Of a stretch of DNA of 64,000 nucleotides, positions 44,315 to 56,715 are shown piece after piece; within the stretch, counting starts at the first letter, position 1, and each line of letters begins with the position of its first letter. The position numbers and the translations under genes were made by a program. This DNA comes from Drosophila pseudoobscura (taxonomy: Eukaryota > Arthropoda > Insecta > Diptera > Drosophilidae): the NCBI RefSeq assembly GCF_009870125.1, contig NC_046683.1, positions 60,713,869-60,777,868 of the forward strand, read 5' to 3'. Below the pieces are notes generated by a model. It made no database searches, was not told the DNA's origin, and was given only the letters and a program-made list of their open reading frames with translations.

Positions 44315-47300
44315 GGTGGGGCCAGGTAGATTGGGTGGTGTCAATCAGGCGATCGCTAATTTCGGGAAAAAAACGACGGTCGAACTGAACTTCGAGAGGC
44401 GAGGCGAGAGAATGCGGGGGCAAAACTTGCCAGTGTGTTCCGCGAGAGAGAAAGCCGACGAAAAAGCTCTTGCTGTTTGTTGGTTATCAAATGTTTTATA
44501 CACCCAGCGAAATTGGGACTGCACTTTGGTCACGGTGCGAATTTTGAGAAAACATTTCAAATTTATAGTGGTTTTGTTCTCAGATTAAGCATCGAAATAT
44601 GTATTTGCTTAACTTGTCAGGGGAAAAAATAAATACAAGGTTATTGTAAACGGCAAGGTACTAACATTTTCGCTTATGTGCAATTGACAGCTTTAAAAAG
44701 CTTCAACATGCAGACCGACCTAGCAACCGAACTAATTGCAAAGTTTTCTCAGGCCCCTAATCAAATGTTAATTGCATCGAAATGGAGGCTAATTTTGTAT
44801 CGGTTTCGAAAAAGTAAAATTCCAAAAGTCCATACAGAGACTACTTATGTACATATATGTAATATATAATATATGTGTACACATATATATGATCATAATA
44901 AGAGTCAAGAAAGCCTTACCAACATTTCGCGTTGGCTGTAAAACATGTTTAACCTTGAAAGCTGCTGAAAGCTCATTGTCATGCTCTTCATTTGTTTATA
45001 ACGCAGCTTTTAGTACATGTACATTCGTACTAAACACCCATAAGCTTTAGCTTGCGTACAGTAGAGCCCCCAAATAACGATTCGATAGTGTCATAGGCTA
45101 AAAAGACAAATGACTTCATGAAAAGTAAATCTCAGTCGATTTTAGCAAACAACAGTATTCTGTGGTATACCTATTGGGGCATGATTCTTAAATGGCTTGA
45201 ATGAGGAATGAGATTCTCGGAATAGTAATCAGTTTGTGGTGAACTTACATCTACTTTCCATCTACTTTTACTGTTTGCTTTTACTTTGCAGTTTATGTAC
45301 TCTTTAAAGGAGTTAGCTATTCTCACGTCTACACATTTTCATCACACAGAGGTTGAAACATTTCAAGTATTGACATCCATTGATAGAAGAGAACGCAAAT
45401 TTTTGTATTAAGATCTCGTCTATTCTGTTTCTTTCGAGTTTCCCTTCTTTCCCTTTCTACAAATTTAAATGCTAATCCGAAAAAGATTTCCTAGAGATTG
45501 TCACATTGTTAAATGCAAGCTATTAAAAATCAAGACATCCATTGAGAGAATGAACATTTGTTTTATACGATTATTCTGTTCCATTCTGATGTTCCCAACA
45601 ATGCTAAAAATTTGAAGTCTAATCTGTCAAAGTGTGGTTCACAGAGAAATAGCGCCCCCTAAAGCAGGCAACAATCGTTACATCTATATCCCTTTCAACT
45701 ATAAAATGATGTAAAGCATGAACTATAATAATCATACTGAATTCTAGCCATTTGAGGATTCCCATTTTGGGGATATTCCATAATTGTCACTAATTGTGTA
45801 TTAATGTAGTTCCGTTTTGTATGAAATGTTTTCAGGGATTTTCCATAGACCCGCAGACTTATAGAGCCACACACATGCAAGCACATACGTACATGCATGC
45901 ATCAGGTTTTGTATATATACATATATTATATCACATGATTAAATGAATAGAGTTGCCAATAAATGCGCAATGGGACGACTACGACAACTGTGACAGCCCA
46001 ATGTTTAATTACGCCATGCTGCTGACTGATTGCAGATGAATGATGGCCCAAGGAGGGGTTGAGCTGGCCAGGAACCAGGACGAGCATCTATAGAGCGCCC
46101 GCCGTGGTCGTGGTCGTGGTCGCAGTCGTGGGTAGTTGAGTGGTTGGGTGGTTGGCTATTTGGCTGGTTGGCATCAATTGGAGACAAGCTGGCAATTCAA
46201 ATGAAGCCCTATTGACGGATGGCCAAATTGGTTGCGCGACTGCGTGGGCGACTCCGTGGGACAATGATACAGTGTACACACAATATATACATAACTTCAT
46301 ATATATATAGAATATGTCAGAGTGGGTGTATGGTGGAGGGGTTGGGTTGAGCTGTGGGTGGGCTCGTAATTTTAAATAGGGAATTACTGAATGGCTGTTG
46401 CCAGGGGCAGCGCTTTGACCCAACTGATGGCCCTGATGGGTGGCTGCTGTTAGCAAGGTCTCCCCAACCACAGACGCTAATCAATGAGCGGCTTTCATCA
46501 TTACGAGTATCATCATCATCATTAAGATGGAGCTGATAAAGGTACTGGTCATTTTGCCGGACTGCTACCTTCTGCCTTTCAATTCGAAGCTGTTCGAAAA
46601 GTGTCTACTTCATTTGAATATAACGGTGTCGAGCCACTCGCACCACTCGATGCAAGCACACGACACGCCCCGTCTCCATCCTAGACTCCGAAGTGCATTT
46701 CAATTGACGCCACACAAAAATCAATTGAGTTGTGTTTGCCCATGCCCGTCGTCCAGCTGCTTCTGGGAAATCAGAGGCTTTTGATTCTGATTCTGATTCT
46801 GGTGCAGCAGCAGCAGCAGCAGCAGCATCAGTAGTGTCTGCCTGTCGGAATCTTTGTGCAATTGGTCCCGGTCTCTGGAATGCAAATAGTGCCAGAGATG
46901 CTGGGGAGCAATTGGGTTTGATGGAGCCCACACTGGTGGTGGAATGGTGGCAACAGGTCTGCCAGAGCCACAGCCACAGCCAGTGGAACAATGACGTCTG
47001 GGAGCCACCATTGTCTACTGATTGGGCTACTGAATACTGTGGGCAGGCAGATGAAACTAAATCGCGTTGACTCAAATCCCACCTGAAACCCGAACAAATC
47101 CGGAATTATCAACATCTGGTCGGCGATAAGAGAGGTTAAGTGTCGGGCACCAGGGCAAATCTCATGTAATCTAATTGAACTCGGAGTATGATTCAATTGC
47201 TCCTTTCTGATGGATAGACGGGCGGGAACGGGAACTGGAACTGGAACGGGAGCGGGAACGGGAACTGCCTTAACTCCTTTGACCAGCCACCGCTCCAGAG

Positions 47301-47926
47301 CTCTGCCATATGGAAATCGATCGACTCTATCGCCAAGTTACTCGTGTCTATCTGCATCGTACTGTATTTTCTAAAAACTGTACTGGCGAATATGTATCTG
47401 GAGCACGCATTTCATTTCCATTTCCATTTCAATTTCAATTTCGATTCCCATTCTCATTCCGGTCCAAGCCGATCCGTTCCAATCCTATGGACACTACATG
47501 TCTTTTGCGAATATTAATGAGAAAAATGTGATATAAAATAATAAATTTGCATGAATTATTCGCGTGTTCTCGCATTTGAATCAATCAATCAAAGGAGAGC
47601 AACAAGTAAAGCTCCACAGTCACAGCCACAGCCAGCCCCAACACCCTCGCAGGGCTCCCGACACACACCGCAAAGGCAAGACGATGTCAAGACGAAGCCA
47701 AGACGAGCCCGAAGCAGCCCAGTACCAATACCAGTACAGGCACGAGGGGATGGATGGCATCCCAATCCCCTCCACTGACGGACACCAATACTGTTATTAA
47801 GCCCCCAGTGTGGAGTCCAATTTGTCGAGGCTCGGCCGTCCACGTCCGTCCGTTCGTCGTTCCGCCGGTCCGTTCCTCCGAGCAGCAGCAGCCCACTTGT
47901 TGATTTCGGGCATGCCCGATACCCGA
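44315..47926. other. Intergenic region between SQOR and ImpL2
   Basis: The first ~100 bp are the presumptive SQOR promoter and leader. The remainder is AT-rich with no believable gene. It includes a degenerate ~165-bp duplication (45340-45640), a CAG run at 46805-46823, GGTT/GTGGTC-type low complexity near 46104-46170, and a GGAACGGGAACTGG run at 47225-47268. Confidence 0.5.
45340..45640 (+). repeat. Degenerate ~165-bp direct duplication
   Basis: gacatccattgatagaagag at about 45372 and gacatccattgagagaatga at about 45535 head two diverged copies. The shared order in both is ttctgtt, ttccc, then a ctaatc-containing end. Old tandem duplication, no coding signal. Confidence 0.5.
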
Positions 47927-47965
47927 TATAAAAGCATGGACGCTCAACCTTTCGCCACACAGTCC
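47927..47965 (+). promoter_or_regulatory. Distal TATA promoter of ImpL2
   Basis: TATAAAAG at 47927-47934 is followed about 30 bp later by an initiator-like ACACAGTCC (about 47957-47965). This fits a regulated TATA/Inr promoter on the plus strand, upstream of the exon at 47960-48306. Confidence 0.6.
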
Positions 47966-48306
47966 ATCATTCGCCACATCCCGAGCAGAACACAGCTCTC
48001 TCAGCCGAGAACCCAGAAGCGAACTGAAATCGAGACCCAGCCGCAGCCGCAGCGTCAGAGAAGAGCAGGCCCAAAGAGAAGAGAGCCCCAATAGAACATA
48101 ACTGTAACTGCTTGTGGCGGTGCGCTCTATTCGGAAACGGCAAACAGGAAACCGAATCCGACTCCTAAATCGAAATCTGCAATAAATTCGAATCTTCATC
48201 GAAAGTTCTAGAACTCTAGTGCGAAAAAAAAACTGAAAGTGAAAACGGAAACTCTGTGAAAGTCTTCAAAGTGAAAGCTAGAGGAAAATCGAACCGGAAA
48301 ATGCAG
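47960..48306 (+). other. ImpL2: Distal first exon of ImpL2 with its own ATG
   Basis: Leader exon ending ATGCAG at 48301-48306, directly before a consensus donor GTATGTATAG. The ATG has a strong context (gaaaATG). Spliced to the acceptor at 57789, it reads Met-Gln-Lys and then continues in frame into the internal Met of the main protein (57793), so this transcript would give a 271-residue product with three extra residues before the signal peptide. The frame match and splice site support it; no transcript was seen. Confidence 0.55.
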
Positions 48307-49829
48307 GTATGTATAGCGATAAAAGTGAAGTTCATCGAAACAAATGTCCGCCAAGGAGCTAGTTTATAGATTAATCTGTGTGTTGAAGATACTCCACGAT
48401 TAGTCCGAATCATCTTAAAGTGCATTTCGCCAAAGGATACAAATTTTTTACTTTGGGCTTAAAGCCCCCGAGTCTCCAGTATATTTTTTTTTTTTTTTGA
48501 GAGTTAATAAAATTGTTGTTAAGATTTCCTCCACATATCGTCCCAATTGGGAAAAGATCTGTCGTTTTAAGTGTAGTTCCCCTACTCGTCTAATCTTAAA
48601 AGGAAAAATCCCTTGCCCTGTCTGAATCACCGGACATTTTGTTTACGAATCTCAAATACTTGAAGATTCAAAGCCATTATCTGTTAATTTGTTTGAATTT
48701 CTGATCTCGTGCCTTCAATTCCGTAGCTCTTGTGATAAAGAAAGTGCTAAAAAAAATTGTAAAAAATTGTTAAATTGCGTTATCTCATGTGACGTGGGGG
48801 CGACTGGAAAAAAGACCTGGACACACGTCTAGACGGAAGTTAATTGAGCCTCTCCATTCCTATGGCAATTGCAATTGGTAGTTCTGTGGTTCTTCAGTTT
48901 CAGTTGTGCGAGGCAGTCATTCTCGTCATAATCTAAATAATCATACAATACTCGAAATACGAGCAGAGCTCAGCGAAATTATTTTCGCACTGGGCAACAG
49001 ATTCTCCAGGCAACAGATAGATTCTTTTTAATAGGCAAAGGCCAGAAATTGGTCATGGCAGAGATTGTAGGGTTCCCGGCGACGCCAATAGGTCTGCTCT
49101 CCCGCGCTGGAATGTGATGGAGATCAGAAATGGCATCGGTATCGGGACTTGGATTCAGATCGTATGTTGTTTTTCTGTGCGGAACGGACAATAACATCAA
49201 GTGTACGGGCACTTGCGATGGTGCCTCAGGAATATTGCTTTCATCCGCTGAAAACCAAGAGTAAACAAAGTCCTCGACGATGGAGGCGCGATCGTGGGAA
49301 GAATCGTAAAGAATGATCAAAACAAATCTCAATCAAAATATTATGAATCCCTTGGCTTCATTTCCCCCAAAATCCGATGCAAAGCCAGAATTAGCGGCTG
49401 AGAACTTACCGAACCACAGCGGTTCGATCTAGTTTCAGTTAGTGATACCAAGTCCGGATCTTGGTGTTGCAGTGCAGCCATTTGCCATATGCTGACTCAG
49501 TGGAATATGTAGTTGGTGTCAAGTCAGCTTCGACTAGGGGGCTACGTGAGCTTAAAGGCAGCTCCAGTCGCAGACCAGGCCGAGAATTGGTTACATGTCG
49601 AGCCGCGCCTGAGCGCCGAGACGTTGCGTTGGTCACGCACTCCTCTGTACCGATCTGCTCCCCTCCACCCCCTCTCCCGCTCTCCTGCTATTCTCCGACT
49701 CTGAATCGGAGTCATCGATGCAAACCGAATCGAAATCAATTCAAAAGCAATTAATAATCAGATCACTTTTGTAATAAATCGCAATTTGTTTAATGGAAGA
49801 AAAAAACCTAAGCAAAAACCAGAAAGTAA

Positions 49830-50065
49830 GGCTAGCCCCAGAGGCCGCAGCTTCTGATACCCTATCTTTCTATGGCAGCTATGTGATATGGTCATTCGAT
49901 TCGAACACAATTTGTTAAAGTTACGCAGAAGTCCCGTGGCACTTAAATTTATTGAGTTTGGTTCGATTCTCTTTAAAAACTCGAACAGATTCGTACACTT
50001 ATGCTAACGCGTTGCAAGCGTCTCCCCTGCACAAGTATACCCACTGAAGGGTATTCAAATCGAAG
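49830..50065. mobile_element. Dispersed-repeat remnant, DINE-1-like
   Basis: Phrases ctttctatggcagctatgtg and gtatacccactgaagggtat resemble the conserved stretches and the small terminal hairpin of DINE-1-type elements. Strongly degraded, no coding capacity. Confidence 0.4.
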
Positions 50066-53000
50066 GCGACTTTTCGCAATGAAATTAGTAAAGCGCTGCC
50101 AGATCGCCGGCTGGTCGGGTGAGGGTCGGTCGGATGGACAGGGGCGCGGGTTCATATGCGTCACTGGCTATTCAGAGAGGGCCCGGCGTGGGGGGACGAC
50201 AGCAATCACAGTTTTTTTTTTGCAATTTCATTTTGCATTCGCCGCATTTGCATACGATCGCATCGCTCAGAGAGTGGGAGCGAGAGAGGGAGAGAGCGAG
50301 CCGAAAGAAAGAGCATAACGCAGCGAAGCTTTGCTCTTCTGGCGCTGCGAAACATGTATATGTATTTATACATGCGCGAGTGTATGTGAGTAAAGCGTCG
50401 CTGCCGACGCGGCGAGTAGCACGATGCGGAGAGACGAGCCCCCAACGCTTCGGGTATCACTTGATGCTGTGTTTATCCATTCCGCGTGACGTCGATTGCT
50501 CCCCTACTCTAACACATACGCAAGCTTAATTATGTGCTACATACTTCTTTTATATTAATGTACATGTACATACATACATACGTATGTATGTAAAGACAAT
50601 TAGTAGGATTCTTTAATTGACGGCCCTGTCCTCGTTGTGTTGTTCTCTTCCTCCTCCACACCACTCTACCTCTCTCTGTCTTTCTATTTGCGTATGTGTG
50701 TGAGCAACGAGCCCCCTTTTCTACATGCTATTGCGTTCATAATTGTTTTTCAAGCTCCATTGAACTTGGGGCGTGGACGGTGATGATGATGATGCTGATG
50801 CTGATGGTGGCGATGATTATAACGTTCAAGTCGAAAACATCTCCGCACACGTCATCAGACGTCATATTAATGCTCTGCCGAAATAAGAGGGGGCTGGTCC
50901 TATTAAATGGTAGTTGTACTTTCTTATAAAGATGGCACTCATTTCACGGTCATTTAGGAGTTATACGGACATTCAATCTTAGAAAAAATGAATATTTTTT
51001 ATGACTATTACATGAAAAATATTCTTTTTATTCATTTATTTAGGGTACTCAGAGCCGAGTAGGATAGGTCAAAATAAAGGGTATTGCCAGCTTCGGATTG
51101 CCCATAGCTAACATTTTTTTCTGTTATTGTTTTCTTTTGCCAAATCATTATAATGAAGTGATTTCAATTAAATGGGAACATTAGAGAGATAAGAAGCCGC
51201 TAAAGGGGTAGGGAAAGGAACGAGTGGTGGGATCAGAATAGTTCACAAAGGGCACGTTTCGAATTTGTTACGAGTATAATTTCAAATAGTGCTTCTATCA
51301 TCTGGAACTGGCTTTGGTGCAAAAGCGAATGAGGTTCGCTATAAAAACCTATTATTTGTTTACTTTTCCAATTCACAAGCCTCTTGTAGGGCAGGCACAA
51401 CCTCATTTAGTATTTGGAATATTTGAATTTAACGATTTCCATATGACTCATCATCGACAGCATACTCATGAAGTGGCACGGCACTCTCACACACGAACAT
51501 GGCCATGCATACATACATACATACATACATACATATGTATGTATGGAGGTAGGTACGAAGAGGCTCAGGGTTATGCTCTCCGGCTTGGGTTCACCTCTGC
51601 CCGCTCAACTTTTTGGTGCAGCGAAGAGCGCACCCATGGCGGTGGCAGCGGCAGAGGCAGAGGCAGAGGGAGAGCGGATTAAATGGCTGATGCAATCGTG
51701 AAGCAAATTGGGCGAGAGTCGGATCGAAGTCGGAGTCGGAGGCAAAAGACAGAGTCAAAGTCGTCGCCATCGCTCCGGTGGTGGTCGATTGGGTGCTCGG
51801 CAGGTCGCTTGCTCGACTTGTTGCACAACAAACAGAAGGTAACCGGAGACCGCAACCCCGCCGCACACGTTCAAATTAAGCCGACTGAAGAATGCCAGAG
51901 AATCAGATTACGATTCACACACACACACTTAGAGAGGGAGAGAGAAAGAGAGCGGGAAATGCAGTGAGTAGGGGAGGCGAATGCACTTTACATACATACA
52001 TACATAAATAATGATCGAACGGCAGGTTAATTGATAAATTACTATACACATTATGCATCGCACTCGCACTCTGATAGAGGAAGTTGCATACACCATAAAC
52101 CATACATCAATTCCGATTTCCATTATACTTCCAATTCCACTTCCAATTCCAATTCCGATACGCCTCCTTGCTGTAATGACAATGTTAGTGTTAATGTACA
52201 TGTTAAATGTTAATGCCACCAGCTGTCCGTCATCATCTGTCAGCCCGAGAGCTAAACAATTAGTGATAATTGCATTTCATTGGGACTACTCTACTCGTAA
52301 AATTTTCCACTTTTAAGAGAGTGGAAACGTGATATGTGGTTTCAAAAATTTTCCATTCCGTTTGCTGTTATGCTCCGCACATTACATCTACTCGTACGCA
52401 CTACGCACTGCGCACACGCTGGCGCACAGAAGATAGATGCTTGATCTCGTTGCGATGTAGAACAGCGACGCGTCTGATAGTCGACCGCCAGAGAGGGGAG
52501 GGATCGGAAAGAAATTGTGCTATCAAAAGCTGGGGACCCGATGCTCCTTATACTTTAGTTCAAGTTCAGGGCGAAGAATTGCACCCTGGGGGGACCAGAA
52601 ACTTTTCGAAGGGAATTTCCGGCACTTTCTCGAGCAGTACTGGACATTGGAGGAGACTTGGAAGACAACATAGAAGACTTGCACAGTTCTATTGTATTCT
52701 TGGCCGGAGTACAGAAGCTATTAAATGGGAATTTCCGCCACTTTTCAATGGAATTGGCTGGCAAATTCTGATCTAGGCACAGTCATGTGTCGCTCTGTAG
52801 GGTTTTCCAATTCTCTGAACTGACCTTTCATCGGCTCAAGGCGACACGAGCTCTCTGCCATCCATTCCCCCCCACTCTTATTTCCGCTGCTGCGCATGTG
52901 CGTGTGTGGCACCGACAGCGACACCGACCGATACCCAGCCGATACCAGGCCGATGGTAGGATGGTAGGAGACCAAGTCGAGGCCTCCTCACTGTTGCTAG

Positions 53001-55710
53001 GCGGCTGCACATACGCACAGACACACTCGCAGTCATAGCAGTCGTATCAATGACAGCAGGCAAAAAGCAAAAAAAAAAAAACACCATGAAAACGGCACAG
53101 AATTTGTGGCATGAACATGAATTTTCTCACGTCGTCACCAGCGGCGTTCCAGTGGCTGCTCCGCTGATCGGCTGCTCGTTCCAACCCACACACCAGTGCA
53201 ACCTGCAGTCCAACAAATGTTTCCGACTGCCGACAGTTGCCTGTGCACACGTGTATCTGTGTACGAGTATACGAGTGTACGAGTCTATCTGTGTGGCTGT
53301 ATCTCGGGCTGAGTGTGACGACTGGTCTTGGTCTCCGTTGCATGTTGCACTATCTTTTCCCCGAACTCTCCATCTGTCGCTCTGACTGTCCGTCTGTCCG
53401 CCTGTGCGTCTGGCTCTTGGTCTCACTTTGAATGAGCCGTCCTCTAGTCCCGCTTAAGTCTCTCCTCCTCCTCCTCCGCCCCGTGTTGGTGTCGTGTGGT
53501 TCCGGTGATGCTGTGGCACTGTTGGCTCTGGAGGTGTTGCTATCGCCTGTCACGACGTTAATTAGCAGAAAAGTGCAAACGATGCGGCGCTGTTGCTCCA
53601 CGAGTGGTGGTGGTGCCTCTGGGGAAGAGATCTACCCATTATCCATTAGCGGAAGCGAGCCAATTTGGCTCACCCATGCACCAAATGCACACATGCACAA
53701 ATGCACGAAGTATCTTGGGGAACGTCCACTGTCATGATGCAATAATTTGTGCCATCAAGCCACCGAACAATACGATCATACGATATCTTCGGCGAGTGCC
53801 AGGCCTCGACCTCTCTTCTCTCTGTGGGAGAAAACCAGCTCGAATGCGGGCTTGATGGTTTCTAGGAAATGGAACCTATAAATCTACGTTTCGAATGAAA
53901 GAGGAGCGGCTGTGGCAAGGCGAGAAGGCGGCAAGGCGGCAACCTAATTGACGAGACGAGCGATGACAATAATGGCCGATCCACCTGAGTGGTCTGTGAC
54001 GTCGGATGCCCATGAATATGTATGCCACGAACCGATCCACGATCCGAGAGATGATCTCATTTTGGTGAGGGGATGGAAATGTACAGTTCTGTTCGGGTTC
54101 AAAGATTGCATCCGTGTCGCCTTTATAGGAAATACAGCCTAGCCTGGAAATAAAGCTAGGAAATGCAACGCAACCAACCCCTATCCTGAAAAAGAAGAAA
54201 GCAGTGCAATATTTTTGCTCTGTGGCGACGTGCTCCCGCTACCCTCCCCATTTCCCAGGGGGTGTGGGGCTCTCATCAGCAATACATCCCCATAGAGGCA
54301 TCCATCGCCATCGAAAGGCCATTTCAATTCAGTGCCCCTTACGTCAGCGTTACGATATATCGCTGGCAACGCTTTGAGGTGTGCCGGCAGATAGCCAGAG
54401 CCCGGAGCGGAGACGGAGACGGAGACAGTGGCAGTGGTAGAGGCAGAAGCAGAGGCAGAGGCAGAGACAGAGGCACGAGACACAATTTCAAGCACCTGCA
54501 AGATTTTTCTCTCAATTGAATTTCGCTTTGTGCCGAACCGCCACCGCGGCCAATTGACCGGAAAGAGGGGTGCCGGTGGGGCGGGGCGGAGGTGATTTTG
54601 TGGTCGGACGATTTGTGTAACGTGCAATAAATAAATTACCCATAGAATTGAATCTAGTTGCAGTCGTTGTCGATGTCGATGTGGCCCGTCGATAAAGCGA
54701 AGAAAGAAAACTAGTCGAGAACCCGTCCCGTGCCGTCCTATCCCGCCACTCCACGCCGCTCCACTTCCCTCCATTCCACACCACACCACTCCACTCCACA
54801 CCACAGCAACCGCAGTGGGGGCTGGGGCTGCCGCCCGGCAACAGTCGCCGGTTCGGACCGGACCGGCTCCACGCCACACGGCTGCCGGGCACAGCGGAAA
54901 GCGAACACGCGATGTGGCTGCCAGTCTGTCTGCCATTTTGGCTGCACCTCCCGGCGGTGCCGGCGGCAGCGGCGGCACCTCCATTACAATCTCAGTCAAC
55001 GACTAGTTTTATGCCTCTGCCTGTGCCTCGGCCTCTCCTCCGCCTCCTCTCAAACAGCACACACAAAGATACAGATACAGATACAGCTACAGATATACGA
55101 CTGCCGGGCAGTCAGCATTGCTACACTGTGTGGTATCTGCCCCTCCGCCTTTCTGCGCGATCTCTCTCCCGTTCAGCCCCCATCCCATCCCATTCGACCA
55201 AGCGACGATCGTCGCAGACAAACTGGCACTCACTCTTGATTGCAATGAAACGAGCGGCTAGAGGGACAGAGGGAAGCGGACAGACTCGGTCTCGGCTAAT
55301 GGAACCTTGCATGATGATCGGTCGAATCTTGCCCCCAACCGCAGTCCCATTCCCAGACACGAAGGAGGAGAAGTGGTCTACACTGGCATCGCCAACTGTC
55401 TGTCAATTGGCTGAAAGCCAGGTCCCAAGATAAGGGAATGGGTCCGAAAGGGTTTGGGGGAATCCTGCCATGCAACAATTAAATCGAGACGAATTTATGA
55501 AATCAAATCCCATCGCACATATAAGATCATATTTATTGGTCCCAAGTCCCAAGGAGGAGGATAACTAGCAGCGAAGCCGCAGTGTGTCCGTTTTGTTCCG
55601 GACTGTCCCGCTCCCGCTCCCGCAACACCGCTCCGGCGGCGGCCACACAAAGAATTACATATGAATTCAGATTCTGGTCGACGAGGCGGCTTGTCACACG
55701 AGACAGCCAC

Positions 55711-55712
55711 AG

Positions 55713-55744
<32 letters not shown>

Positions 55745-55760
55745 AGAGAGAGAGTCAGAG
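55711..55760 (+). promoter_or_regulatory. GAGA tract upstream of proximal ImpL2 promoter
   Basis: Some 45 bp of GA dinucleotides about 130-180 bp before the TATA start site. Such tracts bind GAGA factor (Trl) and often accompany paused, inducible fly promoters. Confidence 0.55.
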
Positions 55761-55860
55761 AGCAGCAGCGGCGACGACGGCGGTGCCTCTGCTTCTGTGT
55801 GTATCTGTGCGTTTGTGTGTGTTTCCGTCGGATGCTCTCCGCTCCGGCTGGGCACACGAG

Positions 55861-55897
55861 TATAAATAAAAGAGCCCGAGTCTGTGACGGCCAGTTC
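55861..55897 (+). promoter_or_regulatory. Proximal TATA/Inr promoter of ImpL2
   Basis: TATAAATA at 55861-55868 with an initiator GCCAGTTC centred at 55893, the ideal spacing of about 31 bp. ImpL2 was first described as an ecdysone-inducible late gene, and a TATA/Inr promoter fits that. Confidence 0.75.
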
Positions 55898-56715
55898 ATT
55901 TACAGTTTTTCGCTGTTGAACAACAAACTTAGTGTCAGTGCCAGCGCCTCGCTTCCAAGCCAATATTCAAACCAATCCAATCACAAACCGATACGATCCG
56001 AAACCGATCCGATCCTCGCTCTTTTCGTGAATTGCCACCGTCGGACAGACCGAAGCCTCCATTGACACACCTTGACTTGTGAATTGTAATGTCGATGAAC
56101 CGTGCGTATTCAAACGAGTGCCGCGCCAACCAAACCACCTCAACAGCACTGTCACTGCCACTGCAATTGAAGAAGTCCATATCTACATCTATATCAATAG
56201 ATATATACTAGATCCACTGATCGATTCCGCTGATTCCGCTGATTCCGATCGAATGTGCCAAAGCCGTCAGCTCGACATTCGCTACGCCGAATATCACTGA
56301 AAGCCAGCCACCAAGCCGCTGCTTCCTCTCCAGCCCCTCCCCAAACGTGTCCGTGTGTGTCCTTCGTCTCCAGCCAGACCACAAGCCGATCTGCATCCGA
56401 ATCTGCAGCGTGTGCGATAAGCTCCAGTCAAGATTCCGCCAACACTGAGCTGCGCGACCGCCAAGACGGCATCCATCGCCGGACCTATGTCAGTGCAAAG
56501 CCAACTGCTGCTGAACTTCAACCAGAAAACCCAAACGAGGAACCACAACAATATAGAGCTGATAAATTCGTTCATAACATAACGACGAGCGGATCTCTTC
56601 TGACTGCCGAAAGAGACCCAACGCAATCGCGACCGCCTGTTCTTATATATTAAACGTTAGGGAGAAATTTGCAAACATTTTTTACCGGAAGAGAAAAAAG
56701 AAATCAAATCAAAAG
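55893..56715 (+). other. ImpL2: Proximal noncoding first exon of ImpL2
   Basis: Leader exon from the CAGT initiator to a donor AAAAG/GTGAGC at 56715/56716, which would splice to 57790, three bases before the ImpL2 ATG. It contains an upstream ORF of 40 codons (56089-56211, beginning MSMNRAYSNE). The longer 132-codon frame here begins at a non-ATG codon and is taken as chance. Confidence 0.6.

Larger units (their letters stand above)
48307..55860 (+). other. Long first intron of ImpL2 (distal transcript)
   Basis: About 7.5 kb without a supported gene. It holds simple repeats, including (CATA)n at 51507-51535, GAGA tracts at 50279-50298 and 51934-51951, poly(A/T), and dispersed-repeat debris at 49830-50065. 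It probably carries enhancers of ImpL2, but no specific site is called apart from those listed separately. Confidence 0.5.

Noticed and set aside
54181-54999. 272-codon minus-strand frame inside the ImpL2 intron
   Set aside because: Composition follows CCACTCCA and GAGACGGA simple repeats, overlapping frames exist on both strands, and no domain or splice support is seen.
56255-56653. 132-codon frame in the ImpL2 proximal leader
   Set aside because: Begins at a non-ATG codon, lies between the initiator and the leader donor, and has no protein features; better explained as untranslated leader.
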